DNA of 64,000 nt from assembly GCF_030150285.1 (NCBI RefSeq), contig NZ_JASLGE010000082.1:1-64000 (forward strand), read 5' to 3'. The notes beneath the pieces were generated by a model that was given only the letters and a program-made list of their open reading frames with translations, was not told the DNA's origin and searched no databases. A program made the translations under genes and the position numbers. Below, in pieces: positions 1 to 7,748 of this stretch (position 1 is the first letter of the stretch; every line of letters begins with the position of its first letter). The DNA comes from Pseudomonas sp. (GTDB lineage Bacteria; Pseudomonadota; Gammaproteobacteria; Pseudomonadales; Pseudomonadaceae).

Positions 1-155
1 GTTACACGCTGCTGTCAACACCTCATTTCCTGCTTCGATGACTTGAAGCTGGCACCGCCGAAAACCAATCCAACTCGTTGATAATCAAGGAGTTTTCCGT
101 TTCGACTGCGCCGGAAGTGGGGCGAATTATAGGCCGTTGGAATTCTGAGTCAAGG
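1..155 (-). promoter_or_regulatory. rRNA operon tandem promoters and leader (leftward)
   Basis: Read on the minus strand, a TTGACT -35 (153-148), a 16-base spacer and a perfect TATAAT -10 (131-126) are followed by a C-rich discriminator (TCGCCCC), the classic stringently controlled rRNA promoter. The transcribed leader matches what I remember of Pseudomonas rrn leaders, and a second -35, TTGACA (18-13), starts a downstream promoter whose -10 lies off the edge. The 16S gene should therefore lie just outside the left end, transcribed leftwards. The leader identification is from memory, not from an alignment. Confidence 0.75.
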
Positions 156-195
156 GCTGTTTTCATATTTTTGTCATAAACCCTTAAAAGCCTCC

Positions 196-226
196 AAAAG
201 CAGAGGCCAGCCTGGCGGCTGGCCTC
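196..226 (-). terminator. Rho-independent terminator after the dehydrogenase gene
   Basis: A perfect 10-bp stem (203-212 with 217-226, loop TGGC) is followed on the minus strand by a short T run (200-196). It lies 30 bases beyond the stop at 256 and separates leftward transcription of the catabolic operon from the rRNA promoter. Confidence 0.8.
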
Positions 227-255
227 TCTTCATCTATAGAAAGCCTGATTGGGGC

Positions 256-1749
256 TTAGAGGCTTGGGAACGCAAACTGCGACGCTTCGTGAGTCGCACG
301 TTGCGGCCAGCGCTGGGTGATAGCTTTGCGACGCGTGTAAAAACGCACACCGTCCGGGCCATAAGCATGCAGGTCACCAAACAACGAGCGCTTCCAGCCG
401 CCAAAGCTGTGGTAAGCCACAGGCACAGGCAGCGGAACGTTAACCCCGACCATACCCACTTCGATCTCGTCGCAGAACAGGCGCGCCGCTTCACCATCAC
501 GCGTGAAGATGCAGGTGCCATTGCCATACTCGTGATCGTTGATGAGCTTCATGGCTGCTTCCAGGCTATTCACCCGCACGATGCACAGCACCGGGCCAAA
601 GATCTCTTCTTTATAGATGCGCATGTCTGGCGTCACACGATCGAACAGGCAACCTCCCAGGAAGAAGCCTTCTTCGTGGTCCTTAACGCTCAGCCCGCGG
701 CCATCCACTACCAGTTCCGCACCTGCTGCCACGCCGTCTTCAACATAGCCGCTGACCTTGTCCCGCGCCTGGCCCGATACCAGCGGCCCCATGTCCAGAC
801 CACACGACGTACCTGCGCCGATTTTAAGTGCCTTGATTTGCGGAGCCAGTTTGGCCACCAATGCATCGGCCACCTGATCACCGACACACACCGCAACCGA
901 TATCGCCATGCAACGCTCACCGCACGATCCGTAGGCCGCCCCCATCAAAGCATTCACCGCGTTGTCCAGGTCCGCATCCGGCATCAGCACCGCATGGTTC
1001 TTCGCGCCGCCCAATGCTTGCACACGTTTGCCGCGCTTGGTGCCTTCGGCATAGATGTACTCAGCAATAGGCGTCGAGCCTACAAAGCTCAGCGCCTTGA
1101 CTTCAGGCGCTTCGATCAGAGCATCCACAGCGCCTTTGTCACCGTGAACAACACTGATTACGCCTTTCGGCAGACCTGCTTCTTCCAGCAGCTGAGCGAT
1201 CAGCAGTGTAGAGCTTGGGTCGCGCTCAGAAGGCTTGAGGATGAAACAGTTGCCGCAGACGATTGCCAGCGGGTACATCCACAGTGGAACCATCGCTGGA
1301 AAGTTGAACGGCGTAATACCGGCTACTATCCCCAGCGGCTGGAAATCTGACCATGCATCAATGTTTGGGCCTACGTTGCGGCTGTATTCGCCTTTCAGAA
1401 TTTCGGGGGCAGAACAGGCGTACTCGACGTTTTCAATACCACGCTTGAGTTCACCGGACGCATCTTCCAGCGTTTTGCCATGCTCTTCGCTGATGAGTTG
1501 CGTGATACGGGCTTCGTTCTGCTCCAGCAATTGCTTGAAACGGAACATCACTTGAGCGCGTTTGGCGGCAGGCGTGTTGCGCCATGCCGGGAATGCCGCC
1601 TTGGCCGCATCGATGGCTTTTTGGATGGTCTCGCGACTGGCCAATGGCACTTGGCGAATGACTTTACCGGTGGAAGGGTTAAACACATCAGCGGTGCGAC
1701 CTGAATCACTTACCAGCTCGCCATTGATCAAATGTTGAATTGTGCTCAT
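256..1749 (-). CDS. mmsA: CoA-acylating methylmalonate/malonate-semialdehyde dehydrogenase
   Basis: 497-residue aldehyde dehydrogenase of the MmsA type, converting (methyl)malonate semialdehyde with CoA and NAD to propionyl- or acetyl-CoA in the cytoplasm. Family signs: TPFNFPAMVPLWM in the cofactor domain, the GERCMA stretch holding the catalytic cysteine, and KEEIFGPVLC near the C terminus. The ATG at 1749 is chosen because GGAG lies 5 bases upstream; a longer open frame to 1806 has no support. It is the second gene after the omega-aminotransferase, so it most likely finishes beta-alanine breakdown (the role called bauC in P. aeruginosa) rather than, or as well as, valine breakdown. Confidence 0.9.
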   Translation of the reverse strand: MSTIQHLINGELVSDSGRTADVFNPSTGKVIRQVPLASRETIQKAIDAAKAAFPAWRNTPAAKRAQVMFRFKQLLEQNEARITQLISEEHGKTLEDASGELKRGIENVEYACSAPEILKGEYSRNVGPNIDAWSDFQPLGIVAGITPFNFPAMVPLWMYPLAIVCGNCFILKPSERDPSSTLLIAQLLEEAGLPKGVISVVHGDKGAVDALIEAPEVKALSFVGSTPIAEYIYAEGTKRGKRVQALGGAKNHAVLMPDADLDNAVNALMGAAYGSCGERCMAISVAVCVGDQVADALVAKLAPQIKALKIGAGTSCGLDMGPLVSGQARDKVSGYVEDGVAAGAELVVDGRGLSVKDHEEGFFLGGCLFDRVTPDMRIYKEEIFGPVLCIVRVNSLEAAMKLINDHEYGNGTCIFTRDGEAARLFCDEIEVGMVGVNVPLPVPVAYHSFGGWKRSLFGDLHAYGPDGVRFYTRRKAITQRWPQRATHEASQFAFPSL

Positions 1750-1770
1750 TACGGCTCCACAAAGGTTGTC

Positions 1771-1797
1771 CACAGGCGCGAACGCTGCGCGCCTGTG
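1771..1797. repeat. Perfect 10-bp inverted repeat before the dehydrogenase ribosome site
   Basis: CACAGGCGCG (1771-1780) pairs perfectly with CGCGCCTGTG (1788-1797) around a 7-base loop. In the leftward transcript it sits about 14 bases before the GGAG of mmsA. It could stabilise the downstream mRNA or tune translation; the role is inferred only from its position. Confidence 0.6.
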
Positions 1798-1804
1798 TGA
1801 ATTC

Positions 1805-1829
1805 AAAAAATGCCCTTCTATATAGAAGG
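1805..1829 (-). terminator. Possible intercistronic terminator or attenuator
   Basis: The palindrome CCTTCTATATAGAAGG (1814-1829) is followed on the minus strand by GGGCA and six T residues (1810-1805), immediately after the aminotransferase stop at 1832. The stem is short and AT-rich in the middle, so only partial termination between the two genes would be expected. Confidence 0.45.
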
Positions 1830-1831
1830 AA

Positions 1832-3181
1832 TCAGTCGATTTGGTTCAGTGCTTCGCCGACCGCGTCAAACAAGCGATCCAACTCTTGCGGCTTGCTGTT
1901 GAAGGTTGGGCCAAATTGCAGGGTGTCCCCGCCAAAGCGCACGTAGAAGCCAGCCTTCCACAGCTTCATGGCTGCGTCGAATGGGCGCACGATCGCATCG
2001 CCATCACGCGGCGCGATCTGGATGGCACCGGCCAGGCCATAGTTACGAATATCGATCACGTTCTTCACGCCTTTCAAACCATGCAAGGCGTTCTCAAAGT
2101 ACGGTGCAATTTCAGCCACGCTCTGCACCAGGTTCTCTTTCTGCAACAGGTCCAACGCCGCAAGGCCAGCAGCGCACGCCACCGGGTGAGCCGAGTAGGT
2201 GTAACCGTGTGGGAATTCAACGGCGTACTCAGGCGTCGGCTGATTCATGAACGTGTGATAGATCTCGCTGGTCGCAATCACTGCGCCCATCGGGATTGCA
2301 CCGTTGGTGACCTGTTTGGCAATACACATCAAGTCAGGCGTGACGCCAAAGCTGTCAGCGCCAAACATGGAACCTGTACGACCAAAACCGGTAATAACCT
2401 CATCGAACACCAGCAGAATGTTGTGCTGGTCGCAGATTTCGCGCAGGCGTTTCAGATAACCCTGAGGAGGAACCAGTACACCGGCTGAGCCGGCCATGGG
2501 CTCTACGAAGACGGCCGCAATATTCGACGCGTCGTGCAACTCAATCAATTTCAGCAGTTCATCGGCCAAGGCGATTCCGCCCTGCTCCGGCATCCCACGC
2601 GAGAACGCATTGCTGGCCAGCAACGTATGCGGCAAATGGTCAACATCCTGCATGGCCTGGCCAAAAAACTTACGGTTACCGTTGACTCCCCCCAGGCTGG
2701 TACCCGCGATGTTCACACCGTGGTAACCCCGTGCCCGGCCAATCATCTTGGTTTTGCTCGACTGGCCTTTTAGGCGCCAGTACGCACGCACCATTTTCAC
2801 CGCCGTGTCCGCGCACTCCGAACCCGAATCGGTGAAAAACACGTGGTTGAGAGTACCCGGGGTCAGGTCGGTAATTTTCTCGGCCAACTGGAACGACAAG
2901 GGGTGCCCGTATTGGAAGGCTGGCGAATAGTCCAGCGTGCCCAGTTGTTTGGCCACCGCTTCCTGAATTTCGGTACGCGTATGCCCAGCGCCACATGTCC
3001 AAAGGCCTGACAGCGAATCGTAAATTTGGCGACCTTTATCATCCGTCAGGTAACTGCCTTTAGCCCCCACGATAAAGCGTGGATCACGGTGGAAGTTACG
3101 GTTTGCGGTGTAAGGCATCCAGTGAGCGTCCAACTTAAGCTGGCTGCTCACGTTCAATTCGGCTTTTTCAGGCATGTTCAT
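1832..3181 (-). CDS. bauA: Omega-amino acid (beta-alanine)--pyruvate aminotransferase
   Basis: 449-residue class III PLP aminotransferase. The fold is visible from HWMPYTANRNFHRDPR at the N terminus, through FDEVITGFGRTG and the PLP lysine region CIAKQVTNGAIPMG, to FGGDTLQFGPTF at the C terminus. These strings are typical of beta-alanine:pyruvate transaminases, which make malonate semialdehyde and alanine. ATG 3181 is preferred over a TTG two codons earlier because GAGG lies 8 bases upstream. First gene of a leftward unit with mmsA 82 bases downstream; divergent from the LysR gene at 3305. PutA-like polyamine or GABA substrates are possible alternatives. Confidence 0.85.
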   Translation of the reverse strand: MNMPEKAELNVSSQLKLDAHWMPYTANRNFHRDPRFIVGAKGSYLTDDKGRQIYDSLSGLWTCGAGHTRTEIQEAVAKQLGTLDYSPAFQYGHPLSFQLAEKITDLTPGTLNHVFFTDSGSECADTAVKMVRAYWRLKGQSSKTKMIGRARGYHGVNIAGTSLGGVNGNRKFFGQAMQDVDHLPHTLLASNAFSRGMPEQGGIALADELLKLIELHDASNIAAVFVEPMAGSAGVLVPPQGYLKRLREICDQHNILLVFDEVITGFGRTGSMFGADSFGVTPDLMCIAKQVTNGAIPMGAVIATSEIYHTFMNQPTPEYAVEFPHGYTYSAHPVACAAGLAALDLLQKENLVQSVAEIAPYFENALHGLKGVKNVIDIRNYGLAGAIQIAPRDGDAIVRPFDAAMKLWKAGFYVRFGGDTLQFGPTFNSKPQELDRLFDAVGEALNQID

Positions 3182-3187
3182 CAGCAA

Positions 3188-3304
3188 AACCTCGCAAGGT
3201 GGAAAGCGACGTGGGGTCTAAAGCGTTGTTGCACCTAAATTGCCACGGCTATAAAGTCGATGAAATCCAACTCTTCTAACCTTTAGTTAGGTGATGACTA
3301 AACT
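3188..3304. promoter_or_regulatory. Divergent promoter region, with LysR-like dyad
   Basis: This 117-bp gap separates the divergent aminotransferase and LysR genes. It contains the dyad CTAAC-N5-GTTAG (3276-3290) just upstream of the LysR start. LysR regulators commonly bind such a dyad between themselves and the genes they control. The match is structural only. Confidence 0.4.
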
Positions 3305-4225
3305 ATGAGTATCCGCCGCTCTGATGCACTGGCCCAGGTCAGCGACTTTGATATTCGATTACTGCGCATCTTTCGCAGCGTGGTGGAATGCGGCGGCTTT
3401 TCGGCGGCTGAAACGGTACTCGGCATTGGTCGCTCAGCCATCAGCCAGCAGATGAGCGACCTGGAGCAACGCTTGGGTTTGCGCCTGTGCCAACGTGGGA
3501 GAGCCGGGTTTTCACTGACAGAAGAAGGCCGCGAGGTTTATCAGTCATCGCTGCAATTGCTCGGGGCTTTAGAAAGCTTTCGCACCGAGGTCAATGGCCT
3601 GCATCAACACCTTCGCGGGGAGTTGACCATTGGGCTGACCGATAACCTTGTCACCCTGCCCCACATGCACATCACTCATGCACTGGCCAAGCTCAAGGAG
3701 CGCGGGCCGGATGTTCAAATCCACATTCGCATGATTGCACCCAATGAAGTCGAGCAAGGTGTACTGGATGGGCGCCTGCATGTCGGCGTCGTTCCCCAGG
3801 CCAGCGCCTTGTCGGGCCTGGAATACAAACCGCTGTACAGCGAGCGCTCGCTGCTTTACTGCGCGGTGGGCCACCCCTTGTTTTATGTCGATGACAAACA
3901 ACTGGACGATCAGCGGCTCAATGCCCAAGACGCCATTGCCCCCACCTTTCGCCTGCCTGCCGAGATTCAAGCGCATTACCAGGCGCTTAACTGCACCGCT
4001 AGCGCGTCAGACCGCGAAGGCATGGCCTTTTTGATTTTGGCGGGGCGTTACATCGGCTATTTGCCCGATCACTACGCCGCTTTTTGGGTACAGCAAGGGC
4101 GCCTTCGGGCTTTGAAAGCCAAAACGCGGTTTTATGACCTGAGCCTGGCCTCCGTCACACGCAAAGGCCGACGTGCACACCTGGTGCTGGAAAGTTTCCT
4201 TGAGAGCCTGGAAGCGACACGTTAA
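3305..4225 (+). CDS. LysR-family transcriptional regulator beside beta-alanine genes
   Basis: 306 residues, normal LysR length. The winged helix-turn-helix lies near residues 15-75 (LLRIFRSVVECGGFSAAE, then SAISQQMSDLEQRLGLRLCQR) and a periplasmic-binding-like effector domain follows from about residue 100. It is transcribed away from the aminotransferase/dehydrogenase pair and is the obvious candidate activator; an omega-amino acid or its semialdehyde would be a natural inducer, which is inference. Nine bases separate its stop from an unused TTG of the next frame, so it may be co-transcribed with the TetR gene at 4283. Confidence 0.85.
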   Translation: MSIRRSDALAQVSDFDIRLLRIFRSVVECGGFSAAETVLGIGRSAISQQMSDLEQRLGLRLCQRGRAGFSLTEEGREVYQSSLQLLGALESFRTEVNGLHQHLRGELTIGLTDNLVTLPHMHITHALAKLKERGPDVQIHIRMIAPNEVEQGVLDGRLHVGVVPQASALSGLEYKPLYSERSLLYCAVGHPLFYVDDKQLDDQRLNAQDAIAPTFRLPAEIQAHYQALNCTASASDREGMAFLILAGRYIGYLPDHYAAFWVQQGRLRALKAKTRFYDLSLASVTRKGRRAHLVLESFLESLEATR

Positions 4226-4282
4226 CGTAAAAAGTTGCGTGACCGCATCGAATCCCCCTACAGAGATAGACTTGGAAAACCG

Positions 4283-4933
4283 ATGACCTTTGAAGTCCCG
4301 TCCCACGAAGGCAAACCCGCCGGCCGTATTCGTCAAAAGAACGAAGAAACCATTCTCAAGGCCGCCGAGCGTGAGTTTGCTCGCCACGGGTTCAAAGGCA
4401 CCAGCATGAACACTATCGCCGTCAATGCCGGGCTGCCCAAGGCTAACCTGCATTATTACTTCACCAACAAACTGGGGCTTTATATCGCGGTGCTCAGCAA
4501 TATCCTGGAGTTATGGGACAGCACCTTCAATCACCTGAAGGCCGAGGACGACCCCGCTCAGGCGCTGACGCAGTATATTCGCACCAAAATGGAATTCTCA
4601 CGCCAGCACCCCCAGGCCTCACGGGTGTTTGCAATGGAAATCATCAGCGGCGGCCCGTGCCTGACCGAGTACTTTACCCAAGACTACCGCGCCTGGTTTC
4701 AAGGCCGCGCCGCCGTATTTCAGGCGTGGATCGATGCGGGCAAGATGGATGCCGTCGACCCTGTTCATCTGATTTTCCTGCTGTGGGGCAGCACCCAACA
4801 CTACGCCGATTTCGCGACGCAAATCTGCCGTGTATCTGGCCGCTCCCGCCTCACCAAGGAAGACATGCAAACCGCCAGCGACAACTTGACCCGTATCATC
4901 CTCAAAGGCTGCGGCCTGACGCCCACTGCCTGA
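4283..4933 (+). CDS. RutR-like TetR-family transcriptional regulator
   Basis: 216 residues. The TetR DNA-binding domain spans about 15-65 (ILKAAEREFARHGFKGTS, then GLPKANLHYYFTNK). The C-terminal half closely resembles E. coli RutR, for example HPQASRVFAMEIISGGP and DPVHLIFLLWGSTQHYADF. RutR senses uracil/thymine, and reductive pyrimidine degradation yields beta-alanine, so a RutR homologue beside beta-alanine catabolic genes makes sense. ATG 4283 chosen since the protein body begins there; upstream frame lacks a good ribosome site. Whether the ligand is a pyrimidine or a downstream product cannot be seen. Confidence 0.82.
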   Translation: MTFEVPSHEGKPAGRIRQKNEETILKAAEREFARHGFKGTSMNTIAVNAGLPKANLHYYFTNKLGLYIAVLSNILELWDSTFNHLKAEDDPAQALTQYIRTKMEFSRQHPQASRVFAMEIISGGPCLTEYFTQDYRAWFQGRAAVFQAWIDAGKMDAVDPVHLIFLLWGSTQHYADFATQICRVSGRSRLTKEDMQTASDNLTRIILKGCGLTPTA

Positions 4934-4946
4934 GTCAGGAATCGAC

Positions 4947-5549
4947 ATGCCTTCAACCCTTATAGACCTTTGTGAATACCGCGAAGAAATTCGCAAGAGC
5001 CGTTTTATTACGCTCGCCGCGCCCATCACCAGCGCCCAAGAGGCCCACGACTTTATCCAGCAACACAGTGATCTGGCTGCCACGCATAATTGTTGGGCCT
5101 GGAAACTGGGCGATCAGTACCGCAGCAGCGATGATGGCGAGCCCGGTGGCACGGCCGGGCGTCCGATCCTGTCAGCCATCGAAGCGCAAGACTGCGACCA
5201 GGTCGTGGTACTGGTCATCCGCTGGTACGGCGGCATTCAGTTGGGAACCGGCGGGCTTGCCCGCGCCTACGGCGGCGGGGCGAACAAGTGCCTGCAAAAC
5301 GCAGAGAAACAACCGTTGATCCGCCGCGTGGCACTGCATTGCACCTGCAACTTCAGCGAACTGGTGTTAGCGAAATTAAGAGTCGCCGAATTGGGTGGCG
5401 TACTGATCTCTGAGTCATTCAACGCAAACGGTGTTGACCTACAACTGGCATTGACCGAAGACCACATTGCTACAGCACAACAACAGTTGGCTGACCTCAG
5501 CCGAGGCCGGATTATTCTTCATAGAACCACCCTCGTTTCTGACGAATAA
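4947..5549 (+). CDS. yigZ: YigZ/IMPACT-family protein
   Basis: 200 residues, the usual length. The N-terminal Impact (UPF0029) domain is evident from KSRFITLAAPI, HNCWAWKLGDQYRSSDDGEP, GTAGRPIL and VVLVIRWYGGIQLGTGGLARAY; the C-terminal part (about 135-200) corresponds to the small ferredoxin-like DUF1949 domain. Eukaryotic IMPACT regulates Gcn2; the bacterial function is not settled. It follows the TetR gene by 13 bases with CAGGA ahead of the ATG, so it may share that transcript. A terminator-like hairpin lies at 5652. Confidence 0.88.
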   Translation: MPSTLIDLCEYREEIRKSRFITLAAPITSAQEAHDFIQQHSDLAATHNCWAWKLGDQYRSSDDGEPGGTAGRPILSAIEAQDCDQVVVLVIRWYGGIQLGTGGLARAYGGGANKCLQNAEKQPLIRRVALHCTCNFSELVLAKLRVAELGGVLISESFNANGVDLQLALTEDHIATAQQQLADLSRGRIILHRTTLVSDE

Positions 5550-6007
5550 GAAAGCCTGATCTCCAGATACAGCGCATATGCAATCACCGCGCAACACACT
5601 GTGGATAACCTGAGCATATCCCTCTGTAGCCCGTGTAGAACGGGCATTACACGGCTTTGCCGGTTTTTTTCAAGCAATCACTGTAAAAAAAATAAAACCT
5701 TATTAAATACAAACAGTTAATAAGTGTTATCGCGGTTAGAACAAAGTACCTCGGTGCTTATAGCCGCCCGTTGAAGTTGCGCACAGTTCCTGTGGAATAA
5801 CCTGTGGATAACCCGTGCAAACCCTGCCCTGATTCAGCCCCAGTAACGCCCGCTTAATACTGTACGTTTTTTGACCAGACCGTACACTTGGCCCGCAACC
5901 CTACCCCCTGTAATCAACAGCCCCCTTCATCCGACGCTGGGCAGCGGGCGGCCATTGCAGTACAACCGTGCCCGGTAACTATTTTCTGTAGTGACAGGAG
6001 ACGATTC
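5550..6007. other. 458-bp intergenic region with two DnaA-box-like sites
   Basis: No credible gene. It contains two exact TGTGGATAA sequences (5600-5608 and 5803-5811), which equal the E. coli-type DnaA box TTATCCACA on the other strand, plus a close variant TGTGGAATAA at 5791. A locally AT-rich patch lies at about 5680-5740. A TGTACG / CGTACA pair (5861-5866 and 5881-5886) precedes the SDR gene and could be an operator. Functional meaning is unproven. Confidence 0.4.
5652..5670 (+). terminator. Short terminator downstream of yigZ
   Basis: CGGC-TTTG-CCG hairpin (5652-5662) followed by GTTTTTTT. A second small hairpin, GCCCGT-N5-ACGGGC, lies just upstream at about 5629-5645. Short stem but good T tract. 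Confidence 0.5.
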
Positions 6008-6691
6008 ATGACGGCAAAACACGCACTCATCATCGGTGCCTCACGCGGGCTGGGCCTGGGCCTGGTCGAACAGTTGCTGCGTGATGGCTGGAAGGTCACC
6101 GCAACTGTTCGCCAGCCGCTAAAGGCGCAGGCACTCGCCGCGCTGGGCCCGGTTCGCATTGAACCCCTGGACATGGATGACCATGAGGCTATCAAGGCCC
6201 TGAGCCTGAAACTGGACGGCGAAGTGTTTGACCTGGTGTTTGTAAACGCGGGCATCATCGGCCCCAAGGATCAGACCTGCGGCACTGCCAGCCTGGCCGA
6301 CATAGGCCAACTGTTTTTGACCAACAGCGTGGCACCCATCAACCTGGCGAAAGCCTTTGTCAGCAAGATTCGCAAAGACACCGGCGTACTGGCCTTCATG
6401 AGCTCTGGCCTGGGCAGTGTTACCGCAGCCGATGCGCCAGAACTGGCGTTGTACAAGGCCAGCAAGGCAGCCCTCAACTCCATGACCAACACCTTCGTCA
6501 GCCAATTGGCCGGGAACAGTCCCACGGTCCTGACTCTGCACCCGGGGTGGGTCAAAACTGAAATGGGCGGCGATCACGCCGAGATTGACGTCGCCACCAG
6601 CACCCGCGGTTTGGTCGATCAAGTCAATGCGTACGCAGGAAAACCCGGGCACTTCTTTATTGATTACACGGGTAAAACCCTTCCCTGGTAA
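6008..6691 (+). CDS. Short-chain dehydrogenase/reductase
   Basis: 227-residue classical-type SDR. The NAD(P)-binding glycine motif is IIGASRGLGLG (residues 8-18), an arginine after the motif suggests NADP use, NAG lies near residue 82, and the catalytic YxxxK is YKASK (Y149, K153) preceded by a serine-rich MSSGLGS. ATG 6008 follows AGGAG by 7 bases; the frame upstream to 5888 is not needed. It resembles CsgA/carbonyl-reductase-like SDRs; substrate unknown. Single-gene unit ended by the hairpin at 6690. Confidence 0.85.
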   Translation: MTAKHALIIGASRGLGLGLVEQLLRDGWKVTATVRQPLKAQALAALGPVRIEPLDMDDHEAIKALSLKLDGEVFDLVFVNAGIIGPKDQTCGTASLADIGQLFLTNSVAPINLAKAFVSKIRKDTGVLAFMSSGLGSVTAADAPELALYKASKAALNSMTNTFVSQLAGNSPTVLTLHPGWVKTEMGGDHAEIDVATSTRGLVDQVNAYAGKPGHFFIDYTGKTLPW

Positions 6692-6711
6692 CCCGGCTTC
6701 GGTCGGGTTTT
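6690..6711 (+). terminator. Rho-independent terminator after the SDR gene
   Basis: AACCCG (6690-6695) pairs with CGGGTT (6704-6709) around an 8-base GC-containing loop, followed by TT. It overlaps the SDR stop codon. Confidence 0.6.
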
Positions 6712-6778
6712 ACAAAACATGTCGCAACTCACCTGTAGAATGCCGGCATCTGTACCTGATTTGATGAGAAATATTGTT

Positions 6779-7732
6779 ATGTATGACTGGTTGAACGCCC
6801 TGCCGAAAGCCGAACTGCACATGCACCTTGAAGGTTCTCTGGAGCCCGAGTTGCTGTTCGCCCTGGCTGAGCGCAACAAGATCGCTTTACCTTGGAATGA
6901 CGTTGAAACCTTGCGCAAGGCCTACGCCTTCAACAACCTGCAAGAGTTCCTCGACCTGTATTACAAGGGTGCCGATGTGCTGCGCACGTCTCAGGATTTC
7001 TACGACCTGACCTGGGCCTACCTGTTGCGCTGCAAGGCGCAGAACGTGATTCACACCGAACCGTTTTTCGACCCGCAAACCCACACCGACCGTGGCGTAC
7101 CGTTTGAAGTGGTACTCAACGGCATTGCCAGCGCGCTTAAGGATGGCGAACAGCAACTGGGCATCACCAGTGGCCTGATCCTGAGCTTCCTGCGCCACTT
7201 GAGCGAAGAAGAGGCTGAAAAAACCCTCAACCAGGCGTTGCCATTTCGCGATGCGTTTGTCGCCGTAGGCCTGGACAGTTCAGAAATGGGCCACCCGCCC
7301 AGCAAGTTCCAGCGCGTGTTCGATCGCGCCCGTCACGAAGGGTTCCTGACGGTTGCCCACGCTGGGGAAGAAGGCCCGCCCGAGTACATCTGGGAAGCCA
7401 TCGACCTGCTGAAAATCCAGCGCATTGACCACGGTGTACGGGCCATTGAAGATGAGCGTTTGATGCAACGCATCATTGACGAGCAAATTCCGCTGACCGT
7501 CTGCCCACTGTCCAACACCAAGCTGTGTGTGTTCGACCATATGTCGCAACACAACATTCTCGACATGCTGGAGCGCGGCGTAAAAGTAACCGTCAACTCC
7601 GATGACCCGGCGTATTTCGGCGGTTATATGACCGAGAACTTCCACGCGTTGCACACCGACTTGGGCATGACCCAGGATCAGGCCACGCGCCTGGCGCAAA
7701 ACGGCCTGGATGCACGGCTGGTCAAACCTTAA
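6779..7732 (+). CDS. Adenine (adenosine-family) deaminase
   Basis: 317-residue metal-dependent amidohydrolase of the adenosine deaminase family. Zinc ligands: HMH at H14/H16 (KAELHMHLEGS), the histidine and catalytic glutamate in AHAGEEGPPEY, and the aspartates of NSDDPAYFGGY. Short bacterial members of this family, including P. aeruginosa PA0148, are known to act on adenine rather than adenosine (EC 3.5.4.2), so purine-base salvage to hypoxanthine is the preferred reading. ATG 6779 starts at the conserved MYDWLNALPK. The stop lies in an AAACCTTAAGGTTT palindrome that may limit readthrough into the convergent LysR gene. Confidence 0.87.
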   Translation: MYDWLNALPKAELHMHLEGSLEPELLFALAERNKIALPWNDVETLRKAYAFNNLQEFLDLYYKGADVLRTSQDFYDLTWAYLLRCKAQNVIHTEPFFDPQTHTDRGVPFEVVLNGIASALKDGEQQLGITSGLILSFLRHLSEEEAEKTLNQALPFRDAFVAVGLDSSEMGHPPSKFQRVFDRARHEGFLTVAHAGEEGPPEYIWEAIDLLKIQRIDHGVRAIEDERLMQRIIDEQIPLTVCPLSNTKLCVFDHMSQHNILDMLERGVKVTVNSDDPAYFGGYMTENFHALHTDLGMTQDQATRLAQNGLDARLVKP

Positions 7733-7748
7733 GGTTTACACCACGCGC

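Noticed and set aside
289..1350. Long open frame opposite mmsA
   Set aside because: Antisense shadow of a well-supported aldehyde dehydrogenase gene; protein has no recognisable domain and is rich in His/Arg/Gln as such shadows are.
5888..6007. N-terminal extension of the SDR gene
   Set aside because: The upstream 40 codons lack a ribosome site and contain Pro/Gln-rich non-homologous sequence, whereas ATG 6008 has AGGAG.
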